Part shown: one piece after another, positions 46,424-55,231 of the stretch
How positions within the stretch are numbered: position 1 is the first letter of the stretch
Layout: every line of letters begins with the position of its first letter
Assembly (NCBI RefSeq): GCF_000423225.1
Contig: NZ_AUHO01000006.1
Span: 372,001 to 436,000 of the forward strand
Direction: 5' to 3'
From: Kaistia adipata DSM 17808
Lineage (GTDB): Bacteria > Pseudomonadota > Alphaproteobacteria > Rhizobiales > Kaistiaceae
Length of the DNA: 64,000 bases
Position numbers and translations under genes: made by a program
Notes under the pieces: model-generated
What the model saw: only the letters and a program-made list of their open reading frames with translations
Databases searched by the model: none
What the model was told of the DNA's origin: nothing

Positions 46424-47980
46424 CTAGCGTGCGTCTTCGCGGACCGGCGCGGCAGCGCCAAAGTCCTCGGGGAAATGGTTGAGCGCACTCAAGACAGGAT
46501 AGGGCGTAAAGCCACCGAGTGCACAGAGCGATCCGAATTTCATCGTGTGGCAGAGGTCTTCCAGCACGACGAGGTTCTTCGCGCGGTCCTCGTTCTGGAT
46601 GATCTTGTCGACCGTCTCGACGCCTCGCGTGGACCCGATGCGGCAGGGCGTGCACTTGCCGCAGGATTCGAGCGCGCAGAACTCCATGGCGAAACGCGCC
46701 TGCTTCGCCATGTCGACCGTGTCGTCGAAGACGACGAGGCCGCCATGGCCGATCAGGCCATCCTTCGCGGCGAAGGCCTCGTAGTCGAACGGCGTATCGA
46801 ACAGCGCGCGCGGGAAATAGGCCCCGAGCGGTCCGCCGACCTGCACCGCGCGCACCGGCCGGCCGCTCGCCGTGCCGCCGCCGATGTCATCCACCAGTTC
46901 GCCGAGCGTGATGCCGAACGCCGTCTCGTAGAGGCCGCCATGCTTCACATTGCCGGCGATCTGGATCGGCATCGTGCCGCGCGACCGGCCCATGCCGAAA
47001 TCGCGATAGGCCGCCGCGCCCTCGGCCAGGATCCATGGCACGGTGGCGAGCGAGATCGCGTTGTTGACGACGGTCGGCTTGCCGAACAGGCCCTTGTGCG
47101 CCGGCAACGGCGGTTTCGCGCGCACGATGCCGCGACGGCCTTCCAGGCTTTCGAGCAGCGCCGTTTCCTCGCCGCAGACATAGGCGCCGGCGCCGACCCG
47201 GACCTCGAGGTCGAAGCCGTAGCCGGACCCAGCGATGGCCTCGCCGAGATAGCCGCGCAGGCGGGCGGTCCGGATCGCCTCTTCCATCATGGCGACGGCA
47301 TGCGGATATTCGGAGCGGATATAGAGATAGCCGCGCGTCGCGCCGACGGCGATGCCTGCGATCGCCATGCCCTCGATCATGGCGAAGGGGTCGCCCTCCA
47401 GGATCATCCGATCCGCGAAGGTTCCGCTGTCACCCTCGTCGGCGTTGCAGACGATGTATTTCTGCTCCGCCCCCGTCGCGGCGACGGTGCGCCACTTGAT
47501 GCCGGTCGGGAAGCCGGCGCCGCCGCGCCCGCGCAGGCCCGACTGCACCACTTCCTCGATCACAGCCTCCGGCCCGATCGCCAGCGCCCGTTCCAGCCCC
47601 TTGAAGCCGCCGTGGGCGCGATAGTCGTCGAGCGAACGTGGATCGACGATGCCGCAGCGCGCGAAGGTCAGCCGCGTCTGCCGCTTCAGCCACGGGATCT
47701 CTTCCGTTGGACCGAGCGACAGGGCGTGCGCATCGCCCGCGAGCATCGCGTCGAGCAGAGCCGGCACGTCGCCTTCCGCGACGGGGCCATAGGCCACGCG
47801 CCCCTCAGCCGTTTCGACCTCCACCATTGGTTCCAGCCAGAACAGGCCGCGCGAACCGTTGCGCACGATGTCGAACTTCAGGCCCTTCGACCGCGCCACC
47901 TTCTCGAAGTCGGCTGCGACGTCGTCCGCGCCAACCGCGATGGCCGCGGCGTCGCCGGGAATGTAGAGGCGCGTGCTCAT
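46424..47980 (-). CDS. fdsB: NAD-dependent formate dehydrogenase beta subunit FdsB (NADH/FMN)
   Basis: A 518-residue subunit related to NuoF with a NuoE/thioredoxin-like N-terminal part. FMN and NAD binding are shown by GLRGRGGAGFPTGIKW and VCNADEGDSGTFADR, and by GAGAYVCGEETALLESLEG. The [4Fe-4S] motif is ESCGKCTPCRIGSTRG. It passes electrons from FdsA to NAD. The ATG starts at MSTRLYIPGD and overlaps the fdsG stop by four bases; a longer open frame is not family-like. Confidence 0.95.
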   Translation of the reverse strand: MSTRLYIPGDAAAIAVGADDVAADFEKVARSKGLKFDIVRNGSRGLFWLEPMVEVETAEGRVAYGPVAEGDVPALLDAMLAGDAHALSLGPTEEIPWLKRQTRLTFARCGIVDPRSLDDYRAHGGFKGLERALAIGPEAVIEEVVQSGLRGRGGAGFPTGIKWRTVAATGAEQKYIVCNADEGDSGTFADRMILEGDPFAMIEGMAIAGIAVGATRGYLYIRSEYPHAVAMMEEAIRTARLRGYLGEAIAGSGYGFDLEVRVGAGAYVCGEETALLESLEGRRGIVRAKPPLPAHKGLFGKPTVVNNAISLATVPWILAEGAAAYRDFGMGRSRGTMPIQIAGNVKHGGLYETAFGITLGELVDDIGGGTASGRPVRAVQVGGPLGAYFPRALFDTPFDYEAFAAKDGLIGHGGLVVFDDTVDMAKQARFAMEFCALESCGKCTPCRIGSTRGVETVDKIIQNEDRAKNLVVLEDLCHTMKFGSLCALGGFTPYPVLSALNHFPEDFGAAAPVREDAR

Positions 47981-48462
47981 CGCTGCGTCTCCGCCAGCAG
48001 CTGGTCGAGGCGGGCCGCGTTCAGGCGTCCGGCCAGCTTGCCGTCGAGCATCGCCGACGGCGCCGTGGCGCAGAGGCCGAGGCAATAGGTCGGCTCCAGC
48101 GTCACGCGCCCATCGGCCGTGGTCTCGCCCATCGCGATGCCGAGCGCCGCCTCGGCGCGGGCCGCGAGCGCGTCGCCGCCCATCGACTGGCAGGCCTCGG
48201 CCCGGCAGAGCTTCAGCACATGGCAGCCGCCCGGCTTGCGGCGGAAATCATGGTAGAAGGTCACGACACCGTGGACCTCGGCGCGCGAAAGGTTCAGCGC
48301 GTCGGCGATCATGGGCACGGCAGCCTCCGGCACGAAGCCGAACGCCTCCTGGATCGCATGCAGGATCGGCAAGGTAGGGCCTTCGCGGCCGGCATGGGCG
48401 GCGATGATCTCGGAAGCGCGCGTCGCGCTCCATGGCTCATAGGACGTCACTGCTGCGATCAC
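47977..48462 (-). CDS. fdsG: NAD-dependent formate dehydrogenase gamma subunit FdsG ([2Fe-2S])
   Basis: A 161-residue NuoE-like subunit with a [2Fe-2S] cluster held by cysteines in CHVLKLCRAEACQSMGG and TYCLGLCATAPSAM. The helical N-terminus (LPILHAIQEAFGFVP and LSRAEVHGVVTFYHDF) is typical. It opens the fds operon. The frame starts with a GTG; a second GTG four codons further is also possible. The promoter must be in the repeat-rich gap upstream or close to the start. Confidence 0.93.
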   Translation of the reverse strand: MIAAVTSYEPWSATRASEIIAAHAGREGPTLPILHAIQEAFGFVPEAAVPMIADALNLSRAEVHGVVTFYHDFRRKPGGCHVLKLCRAEACQSMGGDALAARAEAALGIAMGETTADGRVTLEPTYCLGLCATAPSAMLDGKLAGRLNAARLDQLLAETQR

Positions 48463-48617
48463 TCAAAAATTAGAATCGTCGCAAGGTGCCGCTTATCCGA
48501 CGCGCAATCAACCGATGGATGGGATCGCTCCCCGCATCGTGCTGCGTGCTTGGCAGCGGGCGGGAAATTCTGTCGGATATCAATACCCGACCGTCCACGC
48601 GCGCACCGGTGGCTGGA

Positions 48618-48657
48618 TGGATCCCGGATCTCCGCTTCGCTGCGTCCGGAATGACGG
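48618..48657. repeat. REP-like unit, long-hairpin variant
   Basis: TGGATCCCGGATCTCCGCTT to GTCCGGAATGACGG, nearly identical to the units at 42336 and 48927. Confidence 0.75.
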
Positions 48658-48709
48658 CGAGGGTGAGGCCCTGATGACGGGCAGGCGGATGCCCTTTTCA
48701 CGCCCTCCG

Positions 48710-48737
48710 CCGTCATTCCTGCGAAAGCAGGAATCCA
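48710..48737. repeat. REP-like unit, short-hairpin variant
   Basis: CCGTCATTCCTGCGAAAGCA then GGAATCCA; matches the unit at 42445 with one stem change. Confidence 0.75.
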
Positions 48738-48812
48738 GGTCGACGCAGGTACGGCGGATACCGCCCCGTCGAGGCACCGCGCCGCGTTCCGCACCGCCTC
48801 TTCCCACCCTCG

Positions 48813-48843
48813 CCGTCATCCCGGCCTCCGAGCCGGGATCCGT
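48813..48843. repeat. REP-like unit
   Basis: CCGTCATCCCGGCCTCCGAG then CCGGGATCCG; same ends, another hairpin tip. Confidence 0.7.
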
Positions 48844-48926
48844 TTCCGCAGGTTGTCGGGAGGCCCGGCAATCGGCGGTCCCTCGACTTCAGGTGCGAAC
48901 CGCTCATGCCTGAGCGCACGGATAGA

Positions 48927-48966
48927 TGGATCCCGGATCTCCGCTTCGCTGCGTCCGGGATGACGG
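48927..48966. repeat. REP-like unit, long-hairpin variant
   Basis: TGGATCCCGGATCTCCGCTT to GTCCGGGATGACGG; differs from the 48618 unit by one base in the stem (GGGAT against GGAAT). Confidence 0.75.
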
Positions 48967-49058
48967 CGAGGGTGACACGACGGCGAGTGTGGGACAGCGG
49001 GCGGAAAACCATTGTCGAGCGGCAAACACCAATTGCCACGCCTCGACGAACGCTCCCC

Positions 49059-49865
49059 TCACCCGCAGACGACCACCTGCACGCCGGCGTTCTCCAGCGC
49101 CTCGGCGAGATCGGGCGGCGGCGGGGCGTCGGTGACGAGGCACTGGATGGCGTCGAGACGCGCGACGCCGGCGAAGGCGGTGACGCCGAACTTGGACCGG
49201 TCGGCGACGACGATCGTTCGCGCTGCGACCTCGATCATGCCGGCGGTGTGCGCCGCCTCGTCCATCTTGGTCATCGAGATGCCGGAGGCCGAGACGCCGG
49301 TGCAGCCGATCACGGCCGTGTCGGCATGGATGCCGGCCACCGCCGCGAAGCCGACCGGGCCAATCGTCACCTGGAAGTTCGGCCAGTAGGCGCCGCCGAG
49401 GATGTGGATCGACTGCACGCTCGTCTCGGGGAGTACGGCCGGGACACGCAGGTTGTTGGTGACGATGGTCAGGCTGCGACGGGCCCCGAGGGCCGCCGCG
49501 AAGAAGGCTATGGTCGAGCCACCGTTCAGGATCAGCGTTTCGTCGTCACGGATCAGCTCCGCCGCCGCCTGCCCGATCCGGCGCTTGGCATCGACGTGCT
49601 CGTCCATGCGCAGACCCATGGTGGTGTCGACGCGTACCAACCGATCCTTCGTCACCGCTCCGCCATGGGTGCGGACCAGCAATCCGCGCGCCTCCAGCAG
49701 CACGAGATCGCGCCGGATGGTGTCGCGAGACACCTCGAGCAGTGTCACCAGCTCGGCAACCGTCGCCTGGCCGCGCTCCTGCAGGAACTGCAGCAGGCGA
49801 TTGTGCCGGAGCGCCGGCAGGGCGCTGGCGGCGTCGGCTTCAGGGGGAAAGTCGTCGATGCTCAT
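49059..49865 (-). CDS. DeoR-family transcriptional regulator
   Basis: A 268-residue regulator with an N-terminal winged helix-turn-helix (RLLQFLQERGQATVAELVT then VSRDTIRRDLVLLEARGLLV) and the DeoR sensor domain (ETLILNGGSTIAFFAAAL, HILGGAYW and TVIGCTGVSASGISM). Such proteins usually bind a phosphorylated sugar intermediate and repress the neighbouring catabolic operon. It is the last gene of the minus-strand sugar cluster, eight bases after the ROK kinase. A palindrome in the divergent promoter region at 55.2 kb is a possible operator. Confidence 0.92.
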   Translation of the reverse strand: MSIDDFPPEADAASALPALRHNRLLQFLQERGQATVAELVTLLEVSRDTIRRDLVLLEARGLLVRTHGGAVTKDRLVRVDTTMGLRMDEHVDAKRRIGQAAAELIRDDETLILNGGSTIAFFAAALGARRSLTIVTNNLRVPAVLPETSVQSIHILGGAYWPNFQVTIGPVGFAAVAGIHADTAVIGCTGVSASGISMTKMDEAAHTAGMIEVAARTIVVADRSKFGVTAFAGVARLDAIQCLVTDAPPPPDLAEALENAGVQVVVCG

Positions 49866-49873
49866 GGCGGGTC

Positions 49874-50812
49874 CTAGAGCACGAGGCTCGCCGCGCCGAC
49901 GAGCCCGGCATGGCTGCCGAGGGTGGCGGCGACGACGGGCACGTCGCGGAATGGCGGCATGGCGCGCTCGCGGATCGTCTGGGCGATCGTGCCCTGCATC
50001 AGCGGCAGCAGGCTGCCGACGCCGCCGCCGAGGATCAGCCGCTCCGGCGAATAGACATGAAGCAGATTGGTGAGCCCGACCCCGAGCCAACGCGCCTCGT
50101 CATCGAGCAGGGCGAGCGCATCGGCGTCGCCGGCGCGCGCCGCCTCGCCGACATGGCGCGCCGTCACCGGGGCATCGCCGGCGAGCGCCGCGAGGGCTGG
50201 AGCCGTCCCCGACCGCACCCGCTCCGCCGCCTCGCGCGCCAGCGCCGTGCCGGAGGCGAGCGCCTCGAAGCAGCCCGTGCTGCCGCAGGCGCAGCGCACG
50301 GGGCGATCCGAAATCGCCATGTGGCCGATCTCGCCGGCGAGGCCGCGCCGGCCATGCAGCAGACGGCCGTCGACGATGACGCCGCCGCCAATGCCGGTGG
50401 AGACGGTGACGAACACCATCGACGCGGTGCCCCTCCCCGCTCCAAACCGCCATTCGCCGAGCGCCGCCGCGTTGGCGTCGTTCTCCAGCTTCACCGTGAG
50501 GCCCAGGCGTTGCTGGAGGAGCGCGACCAGCGGCACGTTCCGCCAGCCGGATAGCGTCGGCGCATCGACGACGATGCCCGCTTCCGGATCGAGCGGGCCC
50601 GGCGCACCGACGCCGAGGCCGCGCGGCCGCGCCTCGGGCACGGCGCTGCGTACCTTTTCCACCAGCCCGATCATCTGCGCGATGACCGCCTCCGGGCCGC
50701 CACGCGCATCGGTCGGGGTGGCGGCGAAGCCGGCGACCTCGCCCCTTTCGGTCACGAGCGCCGCGCGCAGCTCGGTGCCGCCGAGGTCGATCGCGAGCGC
50801 GGTCTTCGTCAT
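49874..50812 (-). CDS. ROK-family sugar kinase
   Basis: A 312-residue ROK protein with the phosphate-1 motif AIDLGGTELRAAL, the catalytic region LENDANAAALGEWRFGAGRG, VTVSTGIGGGVIVDG and the zinc motif CACGSTGCFEALASG that marks ROK kinases. No helix-turn-helix is present, so it is a kinase, not a repressor. ROK kinases act on glucose, N-acetylmannosamine, allose, fructose and others; specificity is not readable. It overlaps the epimerase gene by four bases. AlsK of the E. coli allose operon is also a ROK kinase beside an Rpe-like epimerase. Confidence 0.9.
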   Translation of the reverse strand: MTKTALAIDLGGTELRAALVTERGEVAGFAATPTDARGGPEAVIAQMIGLVEKVRSAVPEARPRGLGVGAPGPLDPEAGIVVDAPTLSGWRNVPLVALLQQRLGLTVKLENDANAAALGEWRFGAGRGTASMVFVTVSTGIGGGVIVDGRLLHGRRGLAGEIGHMAISDRPVRCACGSTGCFEALASGTALAREAAERVRSGTAPALAALAGDAPVTARHVGEAARAGDADALALLDDEARWLGVGLTNLLHVYSPERLILGGGVGSLLPLMQGTIAQTIRERAMPPFRDVPVVAATLGSHAGLVGAASLVL

Positions 50813-51540
50813 GCCGCGAGGTCCGGCGCCGGGAGGTTGTGCAGCCATTCCATGCGGGCGGCGAGGTCGGGATCGCCGAAAGCGAGCGAGCCGAGCACGA
50901 CCGTCTCGGCGCCGGCGGCGCGAAGGCGCGGCACCGTGTTGTCGCGGATGCCGCCATCGGCGGCGAGCCGCACGGCGTCCTCGCGGCCGGCCTCGCGCAG
51001 CAGGGCGCGGACGGCCAGCAGGCGCGGGCAGGCGTCGTCGGAGAGGCCCTGCCCCTTCACGCCGATCGCCGTGCCGAGCAGGGTGACGAAATCGACCTGG
51101 CCGAGCCACGGGCGCAGGATCTCGACTGGCGTCTCGAGCCGCAGCACGAGGCCGGCGGCGACGCCGAGCCCACGAATCAGAGCCAGCGCCTCCTTGACGA
51201 CCGGACCGTTCTCCGGATGGATCGAGATCAGGTCGGCGCCGGCTTCCGCGAACTGGCGGATCTGCGACAGCACGATGTCACCCTCGACCATCAGGTGCAC
51301 ATGCAGCGGACGATCGGTGATGGCGCGGATGCGGGCGACCTGATCCGGGAAGAACAGGAAGCTCGGCGCGAAGCGGCCGTCGGCGACGTCGATATGGTAG
51401 AGATCGACATGCGGCGCCGTGCGCGCGATGTCGCGCTCCATGTTGCAGAGATCGGCGGACCAGAGCGAGAATTCGCCGAGCATGCGATCGCGGGGCAAGG
51501 CTGCGAGCCAATCGCGGGCGGGCCGGTTCGGGGTAGTCAT
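50809..51540 (-). CDS. Ribulose-phosphate 3-epimerase-family protein (AlsE-like)
   Basis: A 243-residue TIM-barrel epimerase. Metal ligands of the Rpe family are preserved: His and Asp in YHIDVADGRFAPSFLF, His in LHVHLMVEG and Asp in LAADGGIRDNT. The N-terminus is longer than in Rpe (about 20 extra residues before FSLWSADL), and the SLWSADLCNMERDI segment differs from the SADFANLG of canonical Rpe. A housekeeping Rpe role is therefore less likely than epimerisation of another ketose phosphate such as allulose 6-phosphate. The gene overlaps both neighbours by four bases. Confidence 0.85.
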   Translation of the reverse strand: MTTPNRPARDWLAALPRDRMLGEFSLWSADLCNMERDIARTAPHVDLYHIDVADGRFAPSFLFFPDQVARIRAITDRPLHVHLMVEGDIVLSQIRQFAEAGADLISIHPENGPVVKEALALIRGLGVAAGLVLRLETPVEILRPWLGQVDFVTLLGTAIGVKGQGLSDDACPRLLAVRALLREAGREDAVRLAADGGIRDNTVPRLRAAGAETVVLGSLAFGDPDLAARMEWLHNLPAPDLAA

Positions 51541-52364
51541 GGGTTGGTCTCCCGGGTCGGAAGGATAGCGCGCAGGAAGCTCTCCAGCGCGGAGCGGAAT
51601 TCGGTGATGTGGCGCGGCTTGTCGGTCGCCTTCGGCGCGATCTCGACGAGGCGCGCGCCCGGAAGGGTCGCGGCGAGGCGCTGTGCAAAGCCAAGCGGAT
51701 GGGCGTGGTCGACGCCGTGGCCGATGACGAGGGTCGGCACAGACAGCGCCGCCGCCTCCGCCTCGGTGACGCCCGGCCCGTCTGCGGCGATGGCGCCGAG
51801 CAGGTCGGCGGTGACGGCAAGATCCGGCCGGTCGAAGAATTTCAGCAGCGAGGCGAGATTGTCGGGCGCGTCGCGACGGAGCGTTTCAGCCGTCGGGGAT
51901 TGGGAAAAGGCTTCGCGGGCCTCTTCGCGCGGCAGCTCGCGCATCAGGGTGGCTACTTCGCCATAGGGCCGCATGTTGCCCGGGCCCGCGTCGAACAGCC
52001 AGGCTGGCCGCGCCAGCACCAGCCCGGCGACCCGTTCGGGATGGCGCGCGGCGATGCGCAGCGCGATCGCCGCGCCCATCGAGATGCCGCCGACGATAAA
52101 GCGGTCGATGCCGCGCGCGTCGCAGGCGGCGAGGACGTCGTCGGCGAACATCGCGATCGAGAACGGTCGGATGCTGCCCGGCGTCGAACGTCCCTGGGCG
52201 CGGCACTCGACGGTGAGGCGGCGAAACGCCGGATCATCCGGAAAGTTCTCCGCGACCTGCCCGCCATCGCCGCCGAGGCCGTGCTGGAACACGACCGGAA
52301 AACCGGTGCCACTATCGAAAACATGGAGTTCGGCATCATCCCGGCGGAGGGTCAACTCCGTCAT
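51537..52364 (-). CDS. Alpha/beta hydrolase in the sugar cluster
   Basis: A 275-residue alpha/beta-hydrolase. The oxyanion region is VVFQHGLGGDGGQ, the nucleophile elbow FIVGGISMGAAIALRIAARH (Ser in GxSxG), the acid likely the Asp in VIGHGVDHAHPLGFA and the catalytic His in KPRHITEFR. Sequence alone does not separate lactonase, esterase and C-C hydrolase activities. In a sugar cluster with dehydrogenases a lactonase role is reasonable. The gene overlaps its neighbours by four bases on each side. Confidence 0.85.
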   Translation of the reverse strand: MTELTLRRDDAELHVFDSGTGFPVVFQHGLGGDGGQVAENFPDDPAFRRLTVECRAQGRSTPGSIRPFSIAMFADDVLAACDARGIDRFIVGGISMGAAIALRIAARHPERVAGLVLARPAWLFDAGPGNMRPYGEVATLMRELPREEAREAFSQSPTAETLRRDAPDNLASLLKFFDRPDLAVTADLLGAIAADGPGVTEAEAAALSVPTLVIGHGVDHAHPLGFAQRLAATLPGARLVEIAPKATDKPRHITEFRSALESFLRAILPTRETNP

Positions 52365-53185
52365 GGCGCGAGCAATCCGGCGAGATAGCGGGCGACGCCG
52401 GGCGCCTCCTCGGCGGAGAGGCCGTGCGTCACCACCGGGCCGTCGAAGCCCGCCTGGCGCAGGCGCTCGAAGAAATCCGGGAAATCGACGACGCCGGTGC
52501 CGGCGGTGGCGAAGCTGCCATCGGCCTTGCGGTCCTTGGCATGCGCCATGGCGATGCGGCCAGCGAGCCGTTCGACCGCATCGGCGACGACCCTGCGCGC
52601 CGTGTCGCGGTCGGTGATCTCGAACAGGTTGGCGGGATCGAGCACGAAGCGGATCCGCTCCGAGCCGATCGCCGCCACCAGCCGCCTGCCATCCTCGGCC
52701 GAGGTGACGACATTCGCCTGCTCGGGCTCGATGCCGAGATCGACGCCGGCCTTATCCGCCAGCGCGACGGCCTTCTCCATCTCGGTGAGGAGGTCCGCCC
52801 AGGCCTCCGGCGTCGCATTGTCGGGATGGTGCGCCCACTGGTCGACGGGATCGCGCGTACCCGTGCAGAGCGTGACCAGCGGCACGTCGAGCGCCCGCGC
52901 CGCCTCAAGCATGACGCCGAGCCGCCTGAGGCCCGTCTCCCGGACGGCCTTGTCGGGATGGATCATGTTGTAGGTGCCCGACAGCGCCGTGATCGCGACG
53001 TCGGTTTCGGCGACCGCCGCGCGGATCGCCGCGAGGGTGTCGGCCGGGATTTCATCCGGCATGGCCGGCAATCCGGCGCAGGCCATGTTGAACTGCGCCA
53101 CGCCATAGCCGGCGGCCTTCACCGCGCTCAAAACGGTTAACGGAACGCTACCAGGAAACGTCTTGGCGAAGATGCCGAGCTGCAT
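52361..53185 (-). CDS. Sugar phosphate isomerase/epimerase (TIM barrel, AP endonuclease 2 superfamily), first
   Basis: A 274-residue xylose-isomerase-like TIM barrel. Likely metal ligands are the Glu in DLGIEPEQANVV, the Asp in RFVLDPANLFEI and the His in IAMAHAKDRKADG. The start MQLGIFAKTFPG is typical of IolE/IolI and ketose 3-epimerase-like proteins. The stop overlaps the hydrolase ATG, and its start is coupled (TGATG) to the preceding oxidoreductase, so it probably acts on that enzyme's product. Substrate unknown. Confidence 0.85.
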   Translation of the reverse strand: MQLGIFAKTFPGSVPLTVLSAVKAAGYGVAQFNMACAGLPAMPDEIPADTLAAIRAAVAETDVAITALSGTYNMIHPDKAVRETGLRRLGVMLEAARALDVPLVTLCTGTRDPVDQWAHHPDNATPEAWADLLTEMEKAVALADKAGVDLGIEPEQANVVTSAEDGRRLVAAIGSERIRFVLDPANLFEITDRDTARRVVADAVERLAGRIAMAHAKDRKADGSFATAGTGVVDFPDFFERLRQAGFDGPVVTHGLSAEEAPGVARYLAGLLAP

Positions 53186-54261
53186 CAGACCGCTCCCGTC
53201 ATGTCGGGCACGCTGATCGTCTCGCCGGTCCGCGCCGACTCGGCGATCGCCGCCATGGCTCGCACCGAGGCGAGGCCGTCATGAATGTCGGCGCCCCGCT
53301 GCGGCGCGCCGGTGAGGATCGTGTCGGCGAAGCCTTCCAACTGACGACGGAAGAAGTGACCGTCGGCACCGAGCGGCCGACGATAGCTCGCATCCTTCTC
53401 GGAGAAGATCTCGACGTCGCTCGATTTGAAGTACCAGGGGTTATAGGTTTTCGCGATCACGCTGCCGTTCTCGCCATAGAGCTGGAATCCCTCGAACCAG
53501 TCCATGCGCACCGCGACGGTGAGGTCCAGATGGCCGAGCGTGCCGTTGGCGAAGCTCGTCTCGACGAACCAGCTATAGGCGCCGAAGCGCTCGGAAAGGC
53601 GCGCCCGCACCGCGGTGATCTCGCCGCAGAGGAAGCGCGCGGTATCGACGAGATGGCTGCCGTGGGCGAGCATGAAATAGCGCCGGAGATCCGCCTTCGG
53701 ATCGCCGCTCGGCTTCATGGCCAGCTTGCTCGTGATCGGCAGCGGCTGCACGGCGTCGGTCATGGTGTAGCGGTGGGTGCTGTCGCAATACCAGGCCTTG
53801 AGCGCCAGCAACTCGCCGATCTCGTCGCGGACGAAGTCGCGCGCCGCCTCGATGCCGGGATCGAAGCGCTTCATGTGGCCGACCTGAAGCGTCAGCCCGG
53901 TCAGTTCGACCACCTGCTTCAGCGCCTCGACCTCCTCGACCGAGGTGCCGAGCGGCTTCTCGCAGAGCACGTGCTTGCCCGCCTCCAGCGCGCGGATCGC
54001 CATCGAGACATGGAAGCTGTCGGAGATCGCGACGATCACCGCCTCGACCTCGGGGTCGTCCAGCATCGCCTGGTAATCGCTGTAGGCCTTGCTCGGCTCG
54101 TAAGTCGCCGCCATGCGGGCGAGCAGGTCCGGCGCGGCGTCGCAGATCGCATAGAGATCGGCGTTGCGCGCCTTCACGCAGGATTCGAGATGCGCAAACT
54201 GGGCAATCGGGCCGGCGCCCAGAACCCCGACCCGCAGCCTGCGTGCGTCCTTCTTGATCAT
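53185..54261 (-). CDS. Gfo/Idh/MocA-family oxidoreductase, first
   Basis: A 358-residue NAD(P)-dependent sugar dehydrogenase. The Rossmann motif is VGVLGAGPIAQFAHLESC, the catalytic Lys is in CEKPLGTS, and the C-terminal domain has GHMKRFDPGIEAA and YFMLAHGSHLVDTARFL with a conserved His. Members oxidise a hydroxyl of a free or glycosidic sugar, cyclitol or amino sugar. The ATG used gives the normal MIKKDARRLRVGVLG start; the frame upstream would cross the next gene. It lies 19 bases behind the second isomerase gene. Confidence 0.9.
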   Translation of the reverse strand: MIKKDARRLRVGVLGAGPIAQFAHLESCVKARNADLYAICDAAPDLLARMAATYEPSKAYSDYQAMLDDPEVEAVIVAISDSFHVSMAIRALEAGKHVLCEKPLGTSVEEVEALKQVVELTGLTLQVGHMKRFDPGIEAARDFVRDEIGELLALKAWYCDSTHRYTMTDAVQPLPITSKLAMKPSGDPKADLRRYFMLAHGSHLVDTARFLCGEITAVRARLSERFGAYSWFVETSFANGTLGHLDLTVAVRMDWFEGFQLYGENGSVIAKTYNPWYFKSSDVEIFSEKDASYRRPLGADGHFFRRQLEGFADTILTGAPQRGADIHDGLASVRAMAAIAESARTGETISVPDMTGAV

Positions 54262-54280
54262 CGGATGTCCTCTTGTGGTT

Positions 54281-55090
54281 TCAGGCGACGAGCGCCCGGA
54301 GCGTTTCCCGGTTGGCCCGGACGGCGGCGGCCGGGTCGGCGGCGGCCTCCTCGGACTCCTCCTCGAGCACCAGCCAGCCGTTGAAATTCGGGCTCGCCGC
54401 GACGACGTCCACCACGGCGCGGACGTCACACACGCCCTCGTCCAGCATGCGCCAGCGGCCATTCGCGTCGACATCCTTCAGATGCAGGTAGCGGATGCGG
54501 TCGCGATAGGTCCGGATCGTATCGAGGATGTCCATGCCGCCGCGCAGGATGTGCCCCGTATCGGGCACCCAACGGACGAGGTCGGGATCGAGCCGGGAAA
54601 ACAGCGCGTCATAGTCGGCGCGATCGAAGAGCAGCGTGCCGTGATGCGAGCTCGGATGCACGGCGACAGGAACACCGGCCCTGCGGCCGAGCTCGCCGGC
54701 GGCGTTGTAGAGATCCGCGGCCGCGTCGAATTTCACTTCACGCGGTCCGGGCGACATGACAGTCGCGCTGCCGAGCGACAGCGTGGCGCCGGGAAAGGCC
54801 GCGACGAAATCAAGCGTGCGGTCGATCATGGCGAGATCGGACGCCCTGCGGCCGGGCTCGGTGTAGCCGCTGTCGCTGGCGCAGGCGAACGCCACCAGCT
54901 CCAGGCCATGCGATGCGAGGAGCGTCCCGAATTCCGCAGGCCGTCCCGCATAGCCGCCGATCATGTGATCGGTGATCTCGATACCGGCATAGCCGGCCGC
55001 CGCGATTGCCGCGACCAGATCGTCGGGAGTGCCGAACCAGTCATCGCCGAGCATTTCCCAGGTGTAGGTCTGGCAGCCGATCTGCGGCAT
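54281..55090 (-). CDS. Sugar phosphate isomerase/epimerase (TIM barrel), second
   Basis: A 269-residue xylose-isomerase-like protein starting MPQIGCQTYTWEMLG, a beginning seen in IolE and related 2-keto-inositol or ketosugar enzymes. Likely metal ligands are in VAVHPSSHHGTLL, WVPDTGHILRGG, YLHLKDVDANG and LVLEEES. It is the first gene of the minus-strand operon and faces a second oxidoreductase across 141 bases. An ATG 13 codons earlier is possible but less family-like. Confidence 0.85.
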   Translation of the reverse strand: MPQIGCQTYTWEMLGDDWFGTPDDLVAAIAAAGYAGIEITDHMIGGYAGRPAEFGTLLASHGLELVAFACASDSGYTEPGRRASDLAMIDRTLDFVAAFPGATLSLGSATVMSPGPREVKFDAAADLYNAAGELGRRAGVPVAVHPSSHHGTLLFDRADYDALFSRLDPDLVRWVPDTGHILRGGMDILDTIRTYRDRIRYLHLKDVDANGRWRMLDEGVCDVRAVVDVVAASPNFNGWLVLEEESEEAAADPAAAVRANRETLRALVA

Positions 55091-55191
55091 GATGCGCTGT
55101 TCCGAAGCGATTGGTCCGAGGCGAAACACTCGTCGACGCGAAATTCCTCAAAGAGCCTTGCCGCTTTGCCGGGGATCGTCAAGCATGTCGA

Positions 55192-55205
55192 TGCATAAAT
55201 ATGCA
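55192..55205. promoter_or_regulatory. Candidate operator palindrome in the divergent sugar promoter
   Basis: TGCATA-AA-TATGCA, a perfect six-base inverted repeat in AT-rich DNA within a GC-rich genome. It lies between the two divergent halves of the cluster, 27 bases before the plus-strand ATG. Confidence 0.5.
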
Positions 55206-55231
55206 CAAATGCGCGCAACGAGGGGATTGGA

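Larger units (their letters stand above)
48463..49058. other. Intergenic region filled with REP-like units
   Basis: The gap between fdsG and the DeoR-type gene is 596 bases and carries four REP-like units (listed separately), two of them almost identical copies of the unit at 42336. Between them I see no gene, hairpin terminator or clear promoter. Confidence 0.6.

Noticed and set aside
43490-48088. Open frame of 1532 codons on the plus strand across the fds operon
   Set aside because: It is antisense to fdhD, fdsA, fdsB and part of fdsG, all with clear family motifs. Long antisense frames are expected in GC-rich genomes, and the translation is Arg/Ala/Asp/His-rich with no motif.
48618-48966. 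Possible CRISPR array because of repeated units
   Set aside because: Units differ in length and orientation, spacing is irregular and no cas gene is near.
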